Of a stretch of 64,000 nt of DNA, positions 53,797 through 62,707 are shown piece by piece. Source of the DNA: Latilactobacillus curvatus JCM 1096 = DSM 20019 (GTDB taxonomy: Bacteria > Bacillota > Bacilli > Lactobacillales > Lactobacillaceae); the NCBI RefSeq assembly GCF_004101845.1, contig NZ_CP026116.1, forward strand, positions 1,240,001 through 1,304,000. The letters run 5' to 3'. The notes beneath the pieces were generated by a model. It was not told the DNA's origin. It did no database searches and saw only the letters and a list, made by a program, of their open reading frames with translations. Both the position numbers and the translations under genes were made by a program. Position 1 is the stretch's first letter. Every line of letters begins with the position of its first letter.

Positions 53797-53851
53797 CTCG
53801 TCAGTCCTTTTTTAAATCTCTACATATCATAGCTTATTTAGGGCTAAAATA

Positions 53852-53881
53852 CAAAAAACATCCCACCTAGGTGAGATGTTC
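53852..53881 (-). terminator. Terminator of the NlpC/P60 gene
   Basis: Minus-strand AACATCTCACC / GGTGGGATGTT followed by T5. Confidence 0.8.
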
Positions 53882-53896
53882 GCTTAATTGCAATCA

Positions 53897-55207
53897 TTAA
53901 AAGACACGGCGTGCAAAACTTGGTGCATAGTATTGCATTGAACCGATCTTAACGTTTTCGCCAGGTTTTGGGGCATGAATATATTGTCCGCCACCAATGT
54001 ATAGCGCAACGTGGTGTGAGCTACCTTGTGAACCCCAGAATAATAAATCGCCAGGTTGCAAGTTGCTTAATGAAACAGCATAACCGGCACTTTCTTGAGG
54101 GACTGTCCAACCACCGATACTCTTACCAGCAGCATTTCTGAAGACATAGTCCATTAATCCAGAACAGTCAAAACTACTTGGACCATGGGCACCCCAAACG
54201 TAAGGTTTACCAATTTGAGCCATCGCTAAATTAATAACAGCTTGCGCATTACCAGTCGTTGCTGCAGGTGCCGTTGGGGCTGGTGTTGGTGTCGTTACAA
54301 CTGGTGCCTTTTGAGTTGGGGCTGGTGTTGTTTCAACTGGTGCCTTTTGAGTTGGGGCTGGTGTTGTTTCAACTGGTGCAGTTTCTTGGACAGGAGCTGA
54401 TGATTCTTGAGTAGCTGGTTGTTGTGTTTGAGTTGTACTTTCTGCTTGAGCAGGCGCACTACTTTCTGCTACAGCTGGTGTACTTTCTAGTGTGGCAGGC
54501 GTTTCAACTGGTGTTGATTCACTTTCTGCGACAGGTGCTGGTGTTGTAGGCGTGCTTTCTGTTTGCGCTGGTGTTGTTGCAACTGGTGCTGGCGCAGCTG
54601 GTGTTTCGACAGGAGTCGCTGTTGCAGGTTGTGCTGGTGCTACCGGTTGTGCAACGGGCGTTGGTGTGGCTTCAATCTTACCATCACCTGTAAAGCGAGC
54701 TGGTACCCAGCTACCATTTTCAAGTTGATACCATTCTTCGCCAGAAACAGTTTCTGTTTTCACAACGTTGACGGTTTGACCATAACCTAAGTATTGGCCT
54801 GTTGGGGCTGTATAAGTTGCTGTTGACCAAACAGTTGTTGCGCCACCGGCATAGGCAATCCGAGCTGTCTTTTGAGCAGCAGGTGCTTCTGTTGCTGGTG
54901 TTGTTTCAGCTGGTGTAGCGTCACTGGTTGTTAAGTAACGTTCAGGTACCCATTCGCCGTTTCCAATTCGGTACCATGTTTCAGCGCCAATCTTTTGTGA
55001 TGCTAAAAGATTTACTGATTGGCCCTTAAAGATGTATCGTTTAGCAGTTTGACCAGTTGTTGGACTTGTCCAAACAGTTGTTGCACCATCTGCGTAGTTG
55101 ACGGTTGCTGTCGTTGCTGCTTGTACTTGCCCTGCACTCAATAAACCGATCCCAGCTGCCCCTAAAATTCCAGAACTCAATGCAATCAAACTCTTTGTGT
55201 TGTTCAT
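53897..55207 (-). CDS. Secreted NlpC/P60 peptidoglycan hydrolase
   Basis: The 436-residue secreted protein has a signal peptide ending GQVQAATT and two SH3-like cell-wall modules (about 35-100 and 112-180, each ending WVP-R). A long Pro/Thr/Ala/Glu-rich linker (about 190-325) follows, then an NlpC/P60 domain. Catalytic Cys is in SFDCSGLMDYVF, the His residues in HHVALYIG and YIHAPKPG. It cleaves peptide cross-bridges. The linker contains a 36-base tandem repeat. ATG at 55207 follows AGGAGACAG. Confidence 0.9.
   Translation of the reverse strand: MNNTKSLIALSSGILGAAGIGLLSAGQVQAATTATVNYADGATTVWTSPTTGQTAKRYIFKGQSVNLLASQKIGAETWYRIGNGEWVPERYLTTSDATPAETTPATEAPAAQKTARIAYAGGATTVWSTATYTAPTGQYLGYGQTVNVVKTETVSGEEWYQLENGSWVPARFTGDGKIEATPTPVAQPVAPAQPATATPVETPAAPAPVATTPAQTESTPTTPAPVAESESTPVETPATLESTPAVAESSAPAQAESTTQTQQPATQESSAPVQETAPVETTPAPTQKAPVETTPAPTQKAPVVTTPTPAPTAPAATTGNAQAVINLAMAQIGKPYVWGAHGPSSFDCSGLMDYVFRNAAGKSIGGWTVPQESAGYAVSLSNLQPGDLLFWGSQGSSHHVALYIGGGQYIHAPKPGENVKIGSMQYYAPSFARRVF
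54297..54379 (-). repeat. 36-bp tandem repeat in the P60 linker
   Basis: Two complete copies and part of a third of a 36-base unit coding for APTQKAPVETTP. It is in-frame, so copy number changes alter linker length only. Confidence 0.8.
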
Positions 55208-55365
55208 TAAACTGTCTCCTGTCGATAAATTTTTTATTTGTGTTTTCTTAATCATCGTAATTAATTCATAACTAACTTTGCAAAAATTTAATTTCTAAAT
55301 GCAATTTTAGCACAGACCCGAGTAAACATTCAAGTAAACACTATGAACAACTGTTTAAGCATGCA

Positions 55366-55412
55366 ACAAAAAAAGCGCCACTACACGGTTTGTGCGGTGT
55401 CACTTTTTTTTA
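55366..55412 (-). terminator. Terminator after nox
   Basis: Imperfect minus-strand stem AGTGACACCGCAC / GTGTAGTGGCGCT followed by T7. Confidence 0.7.
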
Positions 55413-55413
55413 A

Positions 55414-56748
55414 TTAATGGGCAACATTGCCGGCCACATTCAGTGCATCCCACGTTCTTGCAAACGGTGGTGCATAAACAAGGTCGAGTAACCCGAGTTG
55501 TTCAGTTGTCATCTTCGCTTGGATCGCAGTTGCGAGTACATCAACGCGCAACACTGCGTCTTTTTGACCAACCACCTGGCCACCAATTAAGATATGCTCT
55601 GTTTTGGTGTAAATCAATTTAATCGTTAAATCTGATTGGCCTGGATAATAATTCGTTTGGTTCTTGTCGTGGATTAAAACAGTACTGAAATCAATACCAG
55701 CCTCTGCCGCTTCTTTTTCAGTCAAACCTGTTCGGCCCGCTTCTAGCGTGATTAATTTCACACCGGCTGAATTCAACATCCCTGGTAATTGAGCGGCTTG
55801 CCCGCCTAAATTCGTGCCGACAATTCGGCCTAATTTATTGGCACCAGTGGCAAGTGCTGAATACATCGGTTGGTTCGTCACGCTGTTAATGACCGTTGCA
55901 TTATCGCCAGCGGCATAGACATTTTCAATCGATGTCCGCCCTGCTTGATCGACAATAATCGCACCATTTGGCAACTTCTTCAATCGATCATCCGTGATGA
56001 ATTGCGTATTAGGCCGAATCCCAGCTGCTACAATCACTAAGTCTGTCGCATACTGCCCCTTATCAGTCACAATGCCAGTCACCTGAACAGTTCCTTCTAA
56101 GGCTTGAACAGCTTCTGATAAGTGTAATTCAATGCCGTTATCACGTAAGTCATCCGCGAACATGTCCGTTAGTTCTGGATCAAAAGCCAGTGGTAAAATT
56201 CGGTCTTCTAGTTGAATGACCCGGACTTGCTTCCCTAATTGATGGAACTCTTCGGCAATTTCTAACCCGATAAAGCCCGCACCAATCACCGTTACAGATT
56301 GAACCTTTGGGTCTTGTCCTAATTCACGTAAGGCTTGTCCATCTGCCATCGTCCGTAGATGATAGACGTTTTTGAGATCAACATTTTTAATCGGTGGCAT
56401 CACAGCTGTGGCTCCCGTTGCTAACATTAATTGATCATAAGATTCTGTGCGATCTTGATTGGTTTTCAAATCCCGAACCACGATTGTTTGCGCATCAAAG
56501 TCAACTGATAGTACTTCGTGTTCAAGCGCAATATCAATACCTTGTTGAGCAAATTTTTCAGGTGTCCGGGCAATCATTTGGTTGGGATCTTCAAAGTGCT
56601 CGCCAACAAAATAAGGTAAGCCACAAGCCCCAAAGGACACATAGTCCCGTTTTTCGTATAACGTAATGTCTAAATCTGGATTCGTTCTTTTTGCTTTTGC
56701 AGCTGCACTTGTTCCGGCAGCTGTGGCACCGATAATAATCGTTCGCAT
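55414..56748 (-). CDS. nox: FAD-dependent NADH oxidase (CoA-disulfide reductase superfamily)
   Basis: The 444-residue flavoenzyme has FAD site IIIGATAAGTSAAAKA, redox Cys in SFGACGLPYF (about 42), NAD site VIGAGFIGLEIAEE near 150 and YAAGDNATV near 270. This fits the water-forming NADH oxidase family, which regenerates NAD+ and removes oxygen. ATG at 56748 follows GGAGGG. It lies 24 bases after the cystine symporter. Confidence 0.88.
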   Translation of the reverse strand: MRTIIIGATAAGTSAAAKAKRTNPDLDITLYEKRDYVSFGACGLPYFVGEHFEDPNQMIARTPEKFAQQGIDIALEHEVLSVDFDAQTIVVRDLKTNQDRTESYDQLMLATGATAVMPPIKNVDLKNVYHLRTMADGQALRELGQDPKVQSVTVIGAGFIGLEIAEEFHQLGKQVRVIQLEDRILPLAFDPELTDMFADDLRDNGIELHLSEAVQALEGTVQVTGIVTDKGQYATDLVIVAAGIRPNTQFITDDRLKKLPNGAIIVDQAGRTSIENVYAAGDNATVINSVTNQPMYSALATGANKLGRIVGTNLGGQAAQLPGMLNSAGVKLITLEAGRTGLTEKEAAEAGIDFSTVLIHDKNQTNYYPGQSDLTIKLIYTKTEHILIGGQVVGQKDAVLRVDVLATAIQAKMTTEQLGLLDLVYAPPFARTWDALNVAGNVAH

Positions 56749-56772
56749 CACTAAACCCTCCATTTTTTGAAA

Positions 56773-58170
56773 TTAAGCCATTTCGTCTGAATCTTCCGTC
56801 AAACTCATATCATTAAACTTGTTCTTATCCAATTTACCTAATAAGTGAGCCGTTAAGACCCCAGCAGTCATTGAGCCATCAACGTTCAAGGCTGTCCGAC
56901 CCATATCGATTAATGGTTCAACTGAGATTAATAGTCCGGCTAACCCGACTGGTAAGTTCATTGAAGAAAGTACGATTAAAGCGGCAAATGTTGCGCCACC
57001 ACCGACACCAGCAACCCCAAAGGAACTGATTGCCACAATCAAGATTAATTTAACCAAGAAACCGATGCTCCAAGGATTAATCCCAACAGTTGGTGCAATC
57101 ATCACAGCTAACATTGCTGGATAAACACCCGCACAGCCGTTTTGACCGATTGAAGCCCCAAATGAAGCCGATAAATTAGCAATCCCATCTTCAACCCCTA
57201 AACGTTTCGTTTGGGTTTCAATGTTCATTGGAATTGAACCCGCACTCGTCCGTGACGTGAACGCAAAGATTAACGTTGGAATCACTTTTTTAATGTAGTT
57301 GATTGGATTTAACCCCGTGAACGTAATTAATAGGAAGTGAATCAAGAACATGATGATTAATGCCACGTAAGAGGCAATCACGAACTCACCTAGACTGAGA
57401 ATTCCTTTAACATTAGTTTGTGCTACGGTCGTTGTCATTAAGGCTAACACCCCATAAGGTGTCATCCGTAAAATTAAAGTTACCATGCGCATGATAACCG
57501 TGTACAAGGCGTTAACGATTTTATTAAACATTTCTGCTTGTTCCGGCTTTTTACGCCGTAATTGTAATGCTGCCACTCCTAAGAAAGCTGAGAAAATCAC
57601 AACAGCTAATGTTGATGTAGGTCGTGAACCCGTCATATCCATGAATGGATTTTCAGGAATGAAGCTAACGATTTTTTCAGGAACAGTTTGTTCCTGTACA
57701 TCGCCTAGCTTCGTTTGTAATTCTTTCGAGCGGGCCTTTTCGACTTGGCCTGATTGAATATCACTCGCATTTAAGCCGAAAACATCCGCTGTCACTGAAC
57801 CAACTGTGGCTGCGATTAAGGTTGTAAAGACTAAGATTCCAATGACCATGCCGGCCATCTTCCCTAAGCCTTTAGATGATTCCAAGTTCGTAATGGCTTG
57901 AATAATCGAAACCATGACTAACGGCATAACGATCATCTTTAAGAACGAGACATAACCGTTGCCGACAATGCCGACCCAATCAGCTGTTTGTTTGACAACC
58001 GTTGAATCTGTTTTGAAGATAATCTGTAAGAGTGCGCCGAATAAAATCCCGACCCCCAATGCCGTGAAAACGCGGCGACTAAACTTAACGTGAATCCGGG
58101 CCATCTTGTTTAAAACAAATAACATGATGAGCATGATCACGATGTTGATGACGACATATGTAATTGTCAT
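56773..58170 (-). CDS. tcyP: Cystine:cation symporter TcyP-like
   Basis: The 465-residue DAACS-family transporter carries HVKFSRRVFTALGVGILFGALLQ, IVMPLVMVSIIQA, TSRTSAGSIPMN near residue 320 and GVAGVGGGATFAALIVL. The N-terminus closely follows the Bacillus TcyP pattern. ATG at 58170 with GGGG upstream; ATG at 58188 lacks a site. It is co-transcribed with nox. Confidence 0.85.
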   Translation of the reverse strand: MTITYVVINIVIMLIMLFVLNKMARIHVKFSRRVFTALGVGILFGALLQIIFKTDSTVVKQTADWVGIVGNGYVSFLKMIVMPLVMVSIIQAITNLESSKGLGKMAGMVIGILVFTTLIAATVGSVTADVFGLNASDIQSGQVEKARSKELQTKLGDVQEQTVPEKIVSFIPENPFMDMTGSRPTSTLAVVIFSAFLGVAALQLRRKKPEQAEMFNKIVNALYTVIMRMVTLILRMTPYGVLALMTTTVAQTNVKGILSLGEFVIASYVALIIMFLIHFLLITFTGLNPINYIKKVIPTLIFAFTSRTSAGSIPMNIETQTKRLGVEDGIANLSASFGASIGQNGCAGVYPAMLAVMIAPTVGINPWSIGFLVKLILIVAISSFGVAGVGGGATFAALIVLSSMNLPVGLAGLLISVEPLIDMGRTALNVDGSMTAGVLTAHLLGKLDKNKFNDMSLTEDSDEMA

Positions 58171-58282
58171 TTCTTTACCCCATTCCATTTTTAATACTTA
58201 CTTATTGTAAACGATAGTGATTATTTTTGCATTAGATAAGCCCTAATTCTCATAATTTATTTCATAATGGTAAATTACAAGT

Positions 58283-59203
58283 TTAATCCGAACAAGCCCG
58301 GAATCTTTCAATGGCAGTCTGTTGATGATGTATTTTTAATGGTCGTTGATTAATTAGTTCAAGTGCTGCTAGGATCTCATCAGTCGTTACTTGGCTAAAA
58401 TTGGTCTTTTTCGGGAAGAACCAGCGTAACCGTCTATTAAAATATTCATTGGAACCTCGCTCCCATGGTGAATATGGATGGCAAAAATAAACTTTGATCT
58501 GATAATCCTGTTCTAAGGCCTGATAATTGGCAAACTCTTTACCATGATCAACAGTAATGGATTTTACTTGGGGACCGAAGGCCCCCATAAACTTGCCAAA
58601 GGCGGTGTTTAGAGCCTTAGCCGTTCTATTAGGGGCTTTGATGGCCCATAGAAGTCGGGTCTTACGTTCTACGAATGTAACCAGACATGATCGTGACTCA
58701 CTTCGACTAGAAAGCACCGTATCTACTTCCCAATGACCAAAAGCTAACCGTTGATTAACAGTTGTTGGCCGTTGTTCGATGGAAGTCCCACTTGTAAATT
58801 TCCCACGATTTTCGCTCACTCGGTGCTGGCGGACATTCCGATTGGGTAGATCAGTCAATTTGAAGGGGAGCCAGCCACGATTAAGCCAATTATAAATTGA
58901 CGCAGTGCTCAAGTTATAAGCGGCCGCAATGGTTTCTGGTGACCAGGTTAATCGTAAGTGATTGGTAATTAAAGTCGCTAATGCTGCCGTCAGCATCGAA
59001 CGACGACCGCAATTCCGCCTTTTGCGATCTGCATCTTGCTGAGCTAATTCTGGATCATAAGGTTTAACTCGGTCCAACTCATAGCTAATCGTAGCTTTGG
59101 CGACGCCTAAGGCGTCAGCCATTACTTGGTAAGATTTATTCCCCTCATTGACCAGTTGTGCTAGTGCGCCACGTTGAAAACGTGATAAAGTAGATGTACC
59201 CAA
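58283..59203 (-). CDS. IS30 family transposase
   Basis: About 306 residues. N-terminal helix-turn-helix SYQVMADALGVAKATISYEL; integrase core with the three acidic residues in GHWEVDTVLS, TVDHGKEFANYQAL and PWERGSNEYFNRRLRWFFPK. TTG at 59203 is preferred (GGGAG 7 bases upstream); GTG at 59212 overlaps that site. Its stop codon is in the terminal inverted repeat. Appears intact. Confidence 0.92.
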   Translation of the reverse strand: MGTSTLSRFQRGALAQLVNEGNKSYQVMADALGVAKATISYELDRVKPYDPELAQQDADRKRRNCGRRSMLTAALATLITNHLRLTWSPETIAAAYNLSTASIYNWLNRGWLPFKLTDLPNRNVRQHRVSENRGKFTSGTSIEQRPTTVNQRLAFGHWEVDTVLSSRSESRSCLVTFVERKTRLLWAIKAPNRTAKALNTAFGKFMGAFGPQVKSITVDHGKEFANYQALEQDYQIKVYFCHPYSPWERGSNEYFNRRLRWFFPKKTNFSQVTTDEILAALELINQRPLKIHHQQTAIERFRACSD

Positions 59204-59287
59204 AGTAATCACTCCCTATATTGGTTGGAATTAGCTACTACCATTGTAAGTGATTGCTTTGGGCTTTTTAATTTCTGTTCGGATTAA
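58283..59287 (-). mobile_element. IS30 family insertion sequence
   Basis: About 1005 bases bounded by inverted TTAATCCGAACA (58283-58294) and its complement TGTTCGGATTAA (59276-59287). The transposase fills it. No clear target duplication is seen. The adjacent gene is a truncated RpiR remnant, suggesting the insertion or a deletion beside it removed the 5' part. Confidence 0.85.
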
Positions 59288-59296
59288 TTATAGAAT

Positions 59297-59707
59297 TTGC
59301 CTATTCAAAAAAACGTTACGCTATCTGCGGTTCGTGGCGAGGAAAACTACGATGCCTATAATCTTAGTCCGGATGCTTGCGCGATTTTAATTTCCTATTC
59401 TGGCGAGAATCCCAACTTACTAGCACTTAACACTATTTTACGCACCCGCAACATCCCGACGATTGCGATTACCAGTATCGGTGAAAATCGACTTTCGCAA
59501 GAATGCACTTGCTTTTACCGATTACAACCCGTGAAAAACTCTACTCGAAAATCGGCAACTTTACCATTAATACCTCCATCATCTTCCTATTAAATGTTTT
59601 ATACGCGCTCGTTTTTTCGGAACACTACGATGCACATCTCAAACATCTAAAACGGATTGGTGAATTAGTCGACCATCGCACCATCAGTAACGCTGTCATG
59701 CAAGAAA
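59297..59707 (+). pseudogene. RpiR family regulator remnant (SIS domain)
   Basis: The first frame reads AILISYSGENPNLLALNTILRTRN...IAITSIGENRLSQE, the SIS sugar-phosphate-binding domain. From about 59503 the family sequence continues one frame over as LLLPITTREKLYSKIGNFTINTSIIFLLNVLYALVF. That is a net one-base deletion. The N-terminal HTH is missing, cut off at the IS30 end. Confidence 0.82.
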
Positions 59708-59716
59708 ATGAACGCA

Positions 59717-59752
59717 CAAAAAAAGCCCCTTCCTGACGGAAGGGGCTTTTTT
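59717..59752. terminator. Bidirectional terminator
   Basis: AAAAAAGCCCCTTCC / GGAAGGGGCTTTTTT; ends the rpiR remnant on one strand and the ncRNA candidate on the other. Confidence 0.9.
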
Positions 59753-59921
59753 CACAGTATTCCGAAGAATAAACACCTTGTGCTCCACAACACAGCGGGC
59801 GAAAACACCCTTGCAATACGGCAAGTGGTTAAATGAATAACCGTGGTATCCTGTATCTTTGGGTCTCCTAGCTGCCTTCGCAGAATAGTTGCCTACCGAG
59901 ACTTACTCGACTCATCGCATA
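59717..59921 (-). ncRNA. Candidate structured ncRNA (6S-like or Lacto-usp type; not identified)
   Basis: On the minus strand an extended -10 TGCTATAAT (59935-59928) starts a ~205-base transcript with no ORF. It ends at a strong terminator. Local hairpins occur along it: CTGC-GAAG-GCAG enclosed by GTCTC/GAGAC, GGTTA/TAACC, CTTGC/GCAAG, GGGTG-TTTT-CGCCC, TTGTG-GAG-CACAA and TATTC-TTCG-GAATA. Size fits a regulatory RNA such as 6S, but I cannot match a family reliably. Confidence 0.68.
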
Positions 59922-59927
59922 AACTTA

Positions 59928-59935
59928 TTATAGCA
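59928..59935 (-). promoter_or_regulatory. Extended -10 of the ncRNA candidate
   Basis: Minus-strand TGC followed by TATAAT, at the downstream end of the ThrE_2 gene. The -35 position, inside that gene's 3' end, is weak. Confidence 0.6.
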
Positions 59936-59941
59936 TACTTT

Positions 59942-60409
59942 TTAGTGACGCGATACCCATTTCGGCGTAATCGCTCGTTTTCGTGTTATATCGGCTAAAA
60001 TTTGCGCTAACATAAAGCCAACGGCAATCGCACCAGCAATCATGATTACTGAAACACCTTGTGTCGAAGCTTCATTTAAGTTGCCTAGCACGAGATTCCG
60101 AATCGCACGATACGCAGTTCCACCGGGCACTAAGGGTACTAACCCTGGAATATTAAAGATAATCACCGGCATCCGCTTATAACGGGCCATAATATTGCCA
60201 CAAATCCCAACAGCTAACGCACCCAACAAATTAGCAAGCATCCGCCCGCTACCAAAGTTAAAGAGCATCCAATAGACCTGCCACCCTGCCATACCGGCAA
60301 AGCCACACCATAATAATGCGCGTCTTGGTAAATTAATACAAATTCCAAACGCAACCGTTGAAATATAACTAAATAACGCTTGAATAATAAACTGAACCCA
60401 ATATGGCAT
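59942..60409 (-). CDS. Threonine/serine exporter, C-terminal half (ThrE_2-like)
   Basis: The 155-residue membrane protein has four to five helices with FNIPGLVPLVPGGTAYRAIRNLVLG. It corresponds to the small half of split ThrE exporters (DUF3815). GAGAGG precedes the ATG. It follows the DUF1212 half by 15 bases. Confidence 0.87.
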   Translation of the reverse strand: MPYWVQFIIQALFSYISTVAFGICINLPRRALLWCGFAGMAGWQVYWMLFNFGSGRMLANLLGALAVGICGNIMARYKRMPVIIFNIPGLVPLVPGGTAYRAIRNLVLGNLNEASTQGVSVIMIAGAIAVGFMLAQILADITRKRAITPKWVSRH

Positions 60410-60424
60410 CTGATGAACCTCTCT

Positions 60425-61183
60425 TTACATAAAGAATCTAAATACGAGCGCAATCCCTGTTCCAATTGCAAAGGCACTCAGGATGGCCTCCATCCCACGT
60501 GCCATACCAGATAATAAATGCCCTGCTAGCAAATCTCGAATCGAGTTGGTAATCGCTACACCAGGTACCAATGGCATTACAGCCCCAATGATAATATTAT
60601 CGATATCGACTCCTAAGTGCCACCTAGTTAATAGATAGGCGACTATCCCAATCACTGTCGCACTTAAAAATTCACCGATAAAGCGAATCGTTGTGACCCG
60701 ATTGACCGCCGCAAAGGCGGCATAGCCTAAAGCACCGGCTACCGCTGACGGTATGATGTCTAACCAATCATATTCACCAGAAAAAATAATCATCAAAAAC
60801 GCTGAAATGACTGCTGCAGCTGTAATTTGTAACCACAACGGAAAATGAGCTGTATCCTGATCAATTTGTTTTAACCGTAACATTAACTGATCCAACGTAA
60901 TTTCCTTAGTCGCAAATTGCCGTGAAGCAGTATTCACATTTTCAACTTTTCCAAGGTTAATCGTCCGCACCGCAACAGCGCCTAGTTGCACATAAGGTTG
61001 ATTTTCAATTCCGATAAATAAACCGGTCGGTGTCGTAAACACAACACTCTTTTGAATGCCTGCATTATAAGCAATCCGGTTCATTGTATCTTCAACCCGG
61101 TACATTTCAGAACCACTTTCAATCATAATCCGTCCCGCAATTAGGCAGGTTTCTAATATTTTATTTTTTTGGGCAATTTTCAT
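60425..61183 (-). CDS. Threonine/serine exporter, N-terminal half (DUF1212)
   Basis: The 252-residue protein has a soluble N-terminal domain (ESGSEMYRVEDTMNRIAYNAG near residue 22, a likely substrate/proton motif) and five helices with GAVMPLVPGVAITNSIRDLLAGH. Together with the next gene it forms the split amino-acid exporter. TGAGG precedes the ATG. The divergent MFS gene lies 231 bases away; that gap holds AT-rich promoter DNA but no clear gene. Confidence 0.88.
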   Translation of the reverse strand: MKIAQKNKILETCLIAGRIMIESGSEMYRVEDTMNRIAYNAGIQKSVVFTTPTGLFIGIENQPYVQLGAVAVRTINLGKVENVNTASRQFATKEITLDQLMLRLKQIDQDTAHFPLWLQITAAAVISAFLMIIFSGEYDWLDIIPSAVAGALGYAAFAAVNRVTTIRFIGEFLSATVIGIVAYLLTRWHLGVDIDNIIIGAVMPLVPGVAITNSIRDLLAGHLLSGMARGMEAILSAFAIGTGIALVFRFFM

Positions 61184-61414
61184 GGCAAAACCTCATTCGA
61201 CAACTTTTTTCATTATCTCCATCATAACTTGTTTAAACTGAAATAGAAACCATTTACATATTAAAAATTGCTCATATATCGCCACAAACCCGACTTCTTA
61301 TGTTAGTGTAACTAAGAAGCAACATGAATAGTAATTAATTAAATTCGTTCGGCGCTAGCTACGTTTTCAACGGGCTATTTTTTTACACTTTTTTATTTAG
61401 GAGGGTTTATTAAC

Positions 61415-62602
61415 ATGGTTTTAACAAAAAAAAGAACACTATGGTTATCTGTTTTACTTGGTTCACTGAGTGCTTATGGACCCCTACTAGTGGATATGTA
61501 TCTACCAGCATTTCCGATTATGGAAGCTGATTTTCATTCATCTGCTTCCATGATTCAACTGAGTCTAACTATGTGTTTGGCTGGACTTGCGATTGGCCCC
61601 ATCTTCATGGGTGCCTGGAGCGATCGTGTTGGCCGTAAAAAGCCACTCGTAATCGGAACCGCCCTTGCTTTTACAGCGTGTCTATTATCGTTAGTCACCC
61701 ACAATATTTGGCTATTCTTCCTTTTACGGTTTATTCAAGGGTTAGCGAGCTCTGCAGGACAGGTCATTACTCGAGCAGTCGCTAAAGATTTATTTGACGG
61801 TAAACAATTGACAAAATTCATTGCCTTACTCATGGCAATCAACGGTATCTTCCCCATCATTTCACCATTAATAGGAAGTGCTTTGCTCCGTTTCACCTCT
61901 TGGGAAGGTATTTTCGGCTTTTTAGGGATTGTTGGCCTTCTTCTATTGTTAGGCATCATTTTGGGATTCAAAGAAACACACACAGTATCCACAAGCGCGC
62001 AATCGGCACAACAATCGCGCCTTGGTATTCAAGCCATTTTTAAAGATCGCCCATTCATCCTATTTGTTTTAATTCAAGGCCTCGTTTATGGGGCAATGTT
62101 CTGTTATATTTCAGGTTCCAGTTTCATGCTTCAAAATGTCTTTAGTCTTTCTAAATCAACTTTCAGTCTAATCTACGGAATCAATGGGATTGGGATTATC
62201 TTAATGGCTGAAATGTCCACCATTTTAATCCATTGGTTTGATGAATTACAACAATTAAAAATCGGCTTAATTGGTGGTTTAATCGGTGCCATCTGCGTCT
62301 TAATTAGTGGCTTTGGCTCTAATCGTCTCTGGTTAGCTTTAATTGGTTTATTCCTAGTGGTCGCAACACTTGGTCTAATTAATGCCGTTGTCACCTCACT
62401 GGCCTTACAACGCCAAGGACAACATGCAGGGATTGCTTCTTCAGTGCTTGGACTTGGTATGTATGTTTTCGGCATTTTTCTTTCCCCATTAGTTGGCGTG
62501 ATGGGCAGTTATACCTATCTTCCATTAGCTGTTTTGATTTTACTTTGTGAGATTGGCGCATTAATCCTTTATCAACGTGTTATCCACATGGTTCGTCAAT
62601 AA
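61415..62602 (+). CDS. Bcr/CflA family multidrug efflux MFS transporter
   Basis: The 395-residue protein has 12 helices with MFS motif GAWSDRVGRKKPLV near residue 68 and LRFIQGLASSAGQVITRAVAKDLF near 102, characteristic of the Bcr/CflA family. Drug/H+ antiport is the known activity. TAGGAGGG precedes the ATG. Confidence 0.9.
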   Translation: MVLTKKRTLWLSVLLGSLSAYGPLLVDMYLPAFPIMEADFHSSASMIQLSLTMCLAGLAIGPIFMGAWSDRVGRKKPLVIGTALAFTACLLSLVTHNIWLFFLLRFIQGLASSAGQVITRAVAKDLFDGKQLTKFIALLMAINGIFPIISPLIGSALLRFTSWEGIFGFLGIVGLLLLLGIILGFKETHTVSTSAQSAQQSRLGIQAIFKDRPFILFVLIQGLVYGAMFCYISGSSFMLQNVFSLSKSTFSLIYGINGIGIILMAEMSTILIHWFDELQQLKIGLIGGLIGAICVLISGFGSNRLWLALIGLFLVVATLGLINAVVTSLALQRQGQHAGIASSVLGLGMYVFGIFLSPLVGVMGSYTYLPLAVLILLCEIGALILYQRVIHMVRQ

Positions 62603-62606
62603 TCAT

Positions 62607-62642
62607 CTCCCCCTTAGACAATAGCTAAGGGGGTTATTTTAT
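62607..62642 (+). terminator. Terminator of the MFS gene
   Basis: CCCCCTTAG / CTAAGGGGG then TTATTTTATTT. Confidence 0.85.
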
Positions 62643-62653
62643 TTCTACTTATC

Positions 62654-62692
62654 AAAAAAGACCCGCAACTCTCCAATGAAAGTTGCGGGCTA
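62654..62692 (-). terminator. Terminator of the thioredoxin gene
   Basis: Minus-strand AGCCCGCAACTT / AGTTGCGGGTCTTTTTT. Confidence 0.87.
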
Positions 62693-62707
62693 CTATTAAT
62701 GCGCTGA

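Noticed and set aside
54200-54700. Repeat-rich region as CRISPR
   Set aside because: The repeats are coding, direct and unspaced within the P60 linker; no CRISPR array or cas genes are present in the window.
58270-59300. Target-site duplication of the IS30 element
   Set aside because: Flanking bases AGT and TTA do not match, so no duplication is claimed.
59503-59736. 77-codon frame starting MHLLLPITTREK
   Set aside because: It is the frameshifted second half of the RpiR SIS domain, not a separate gene.
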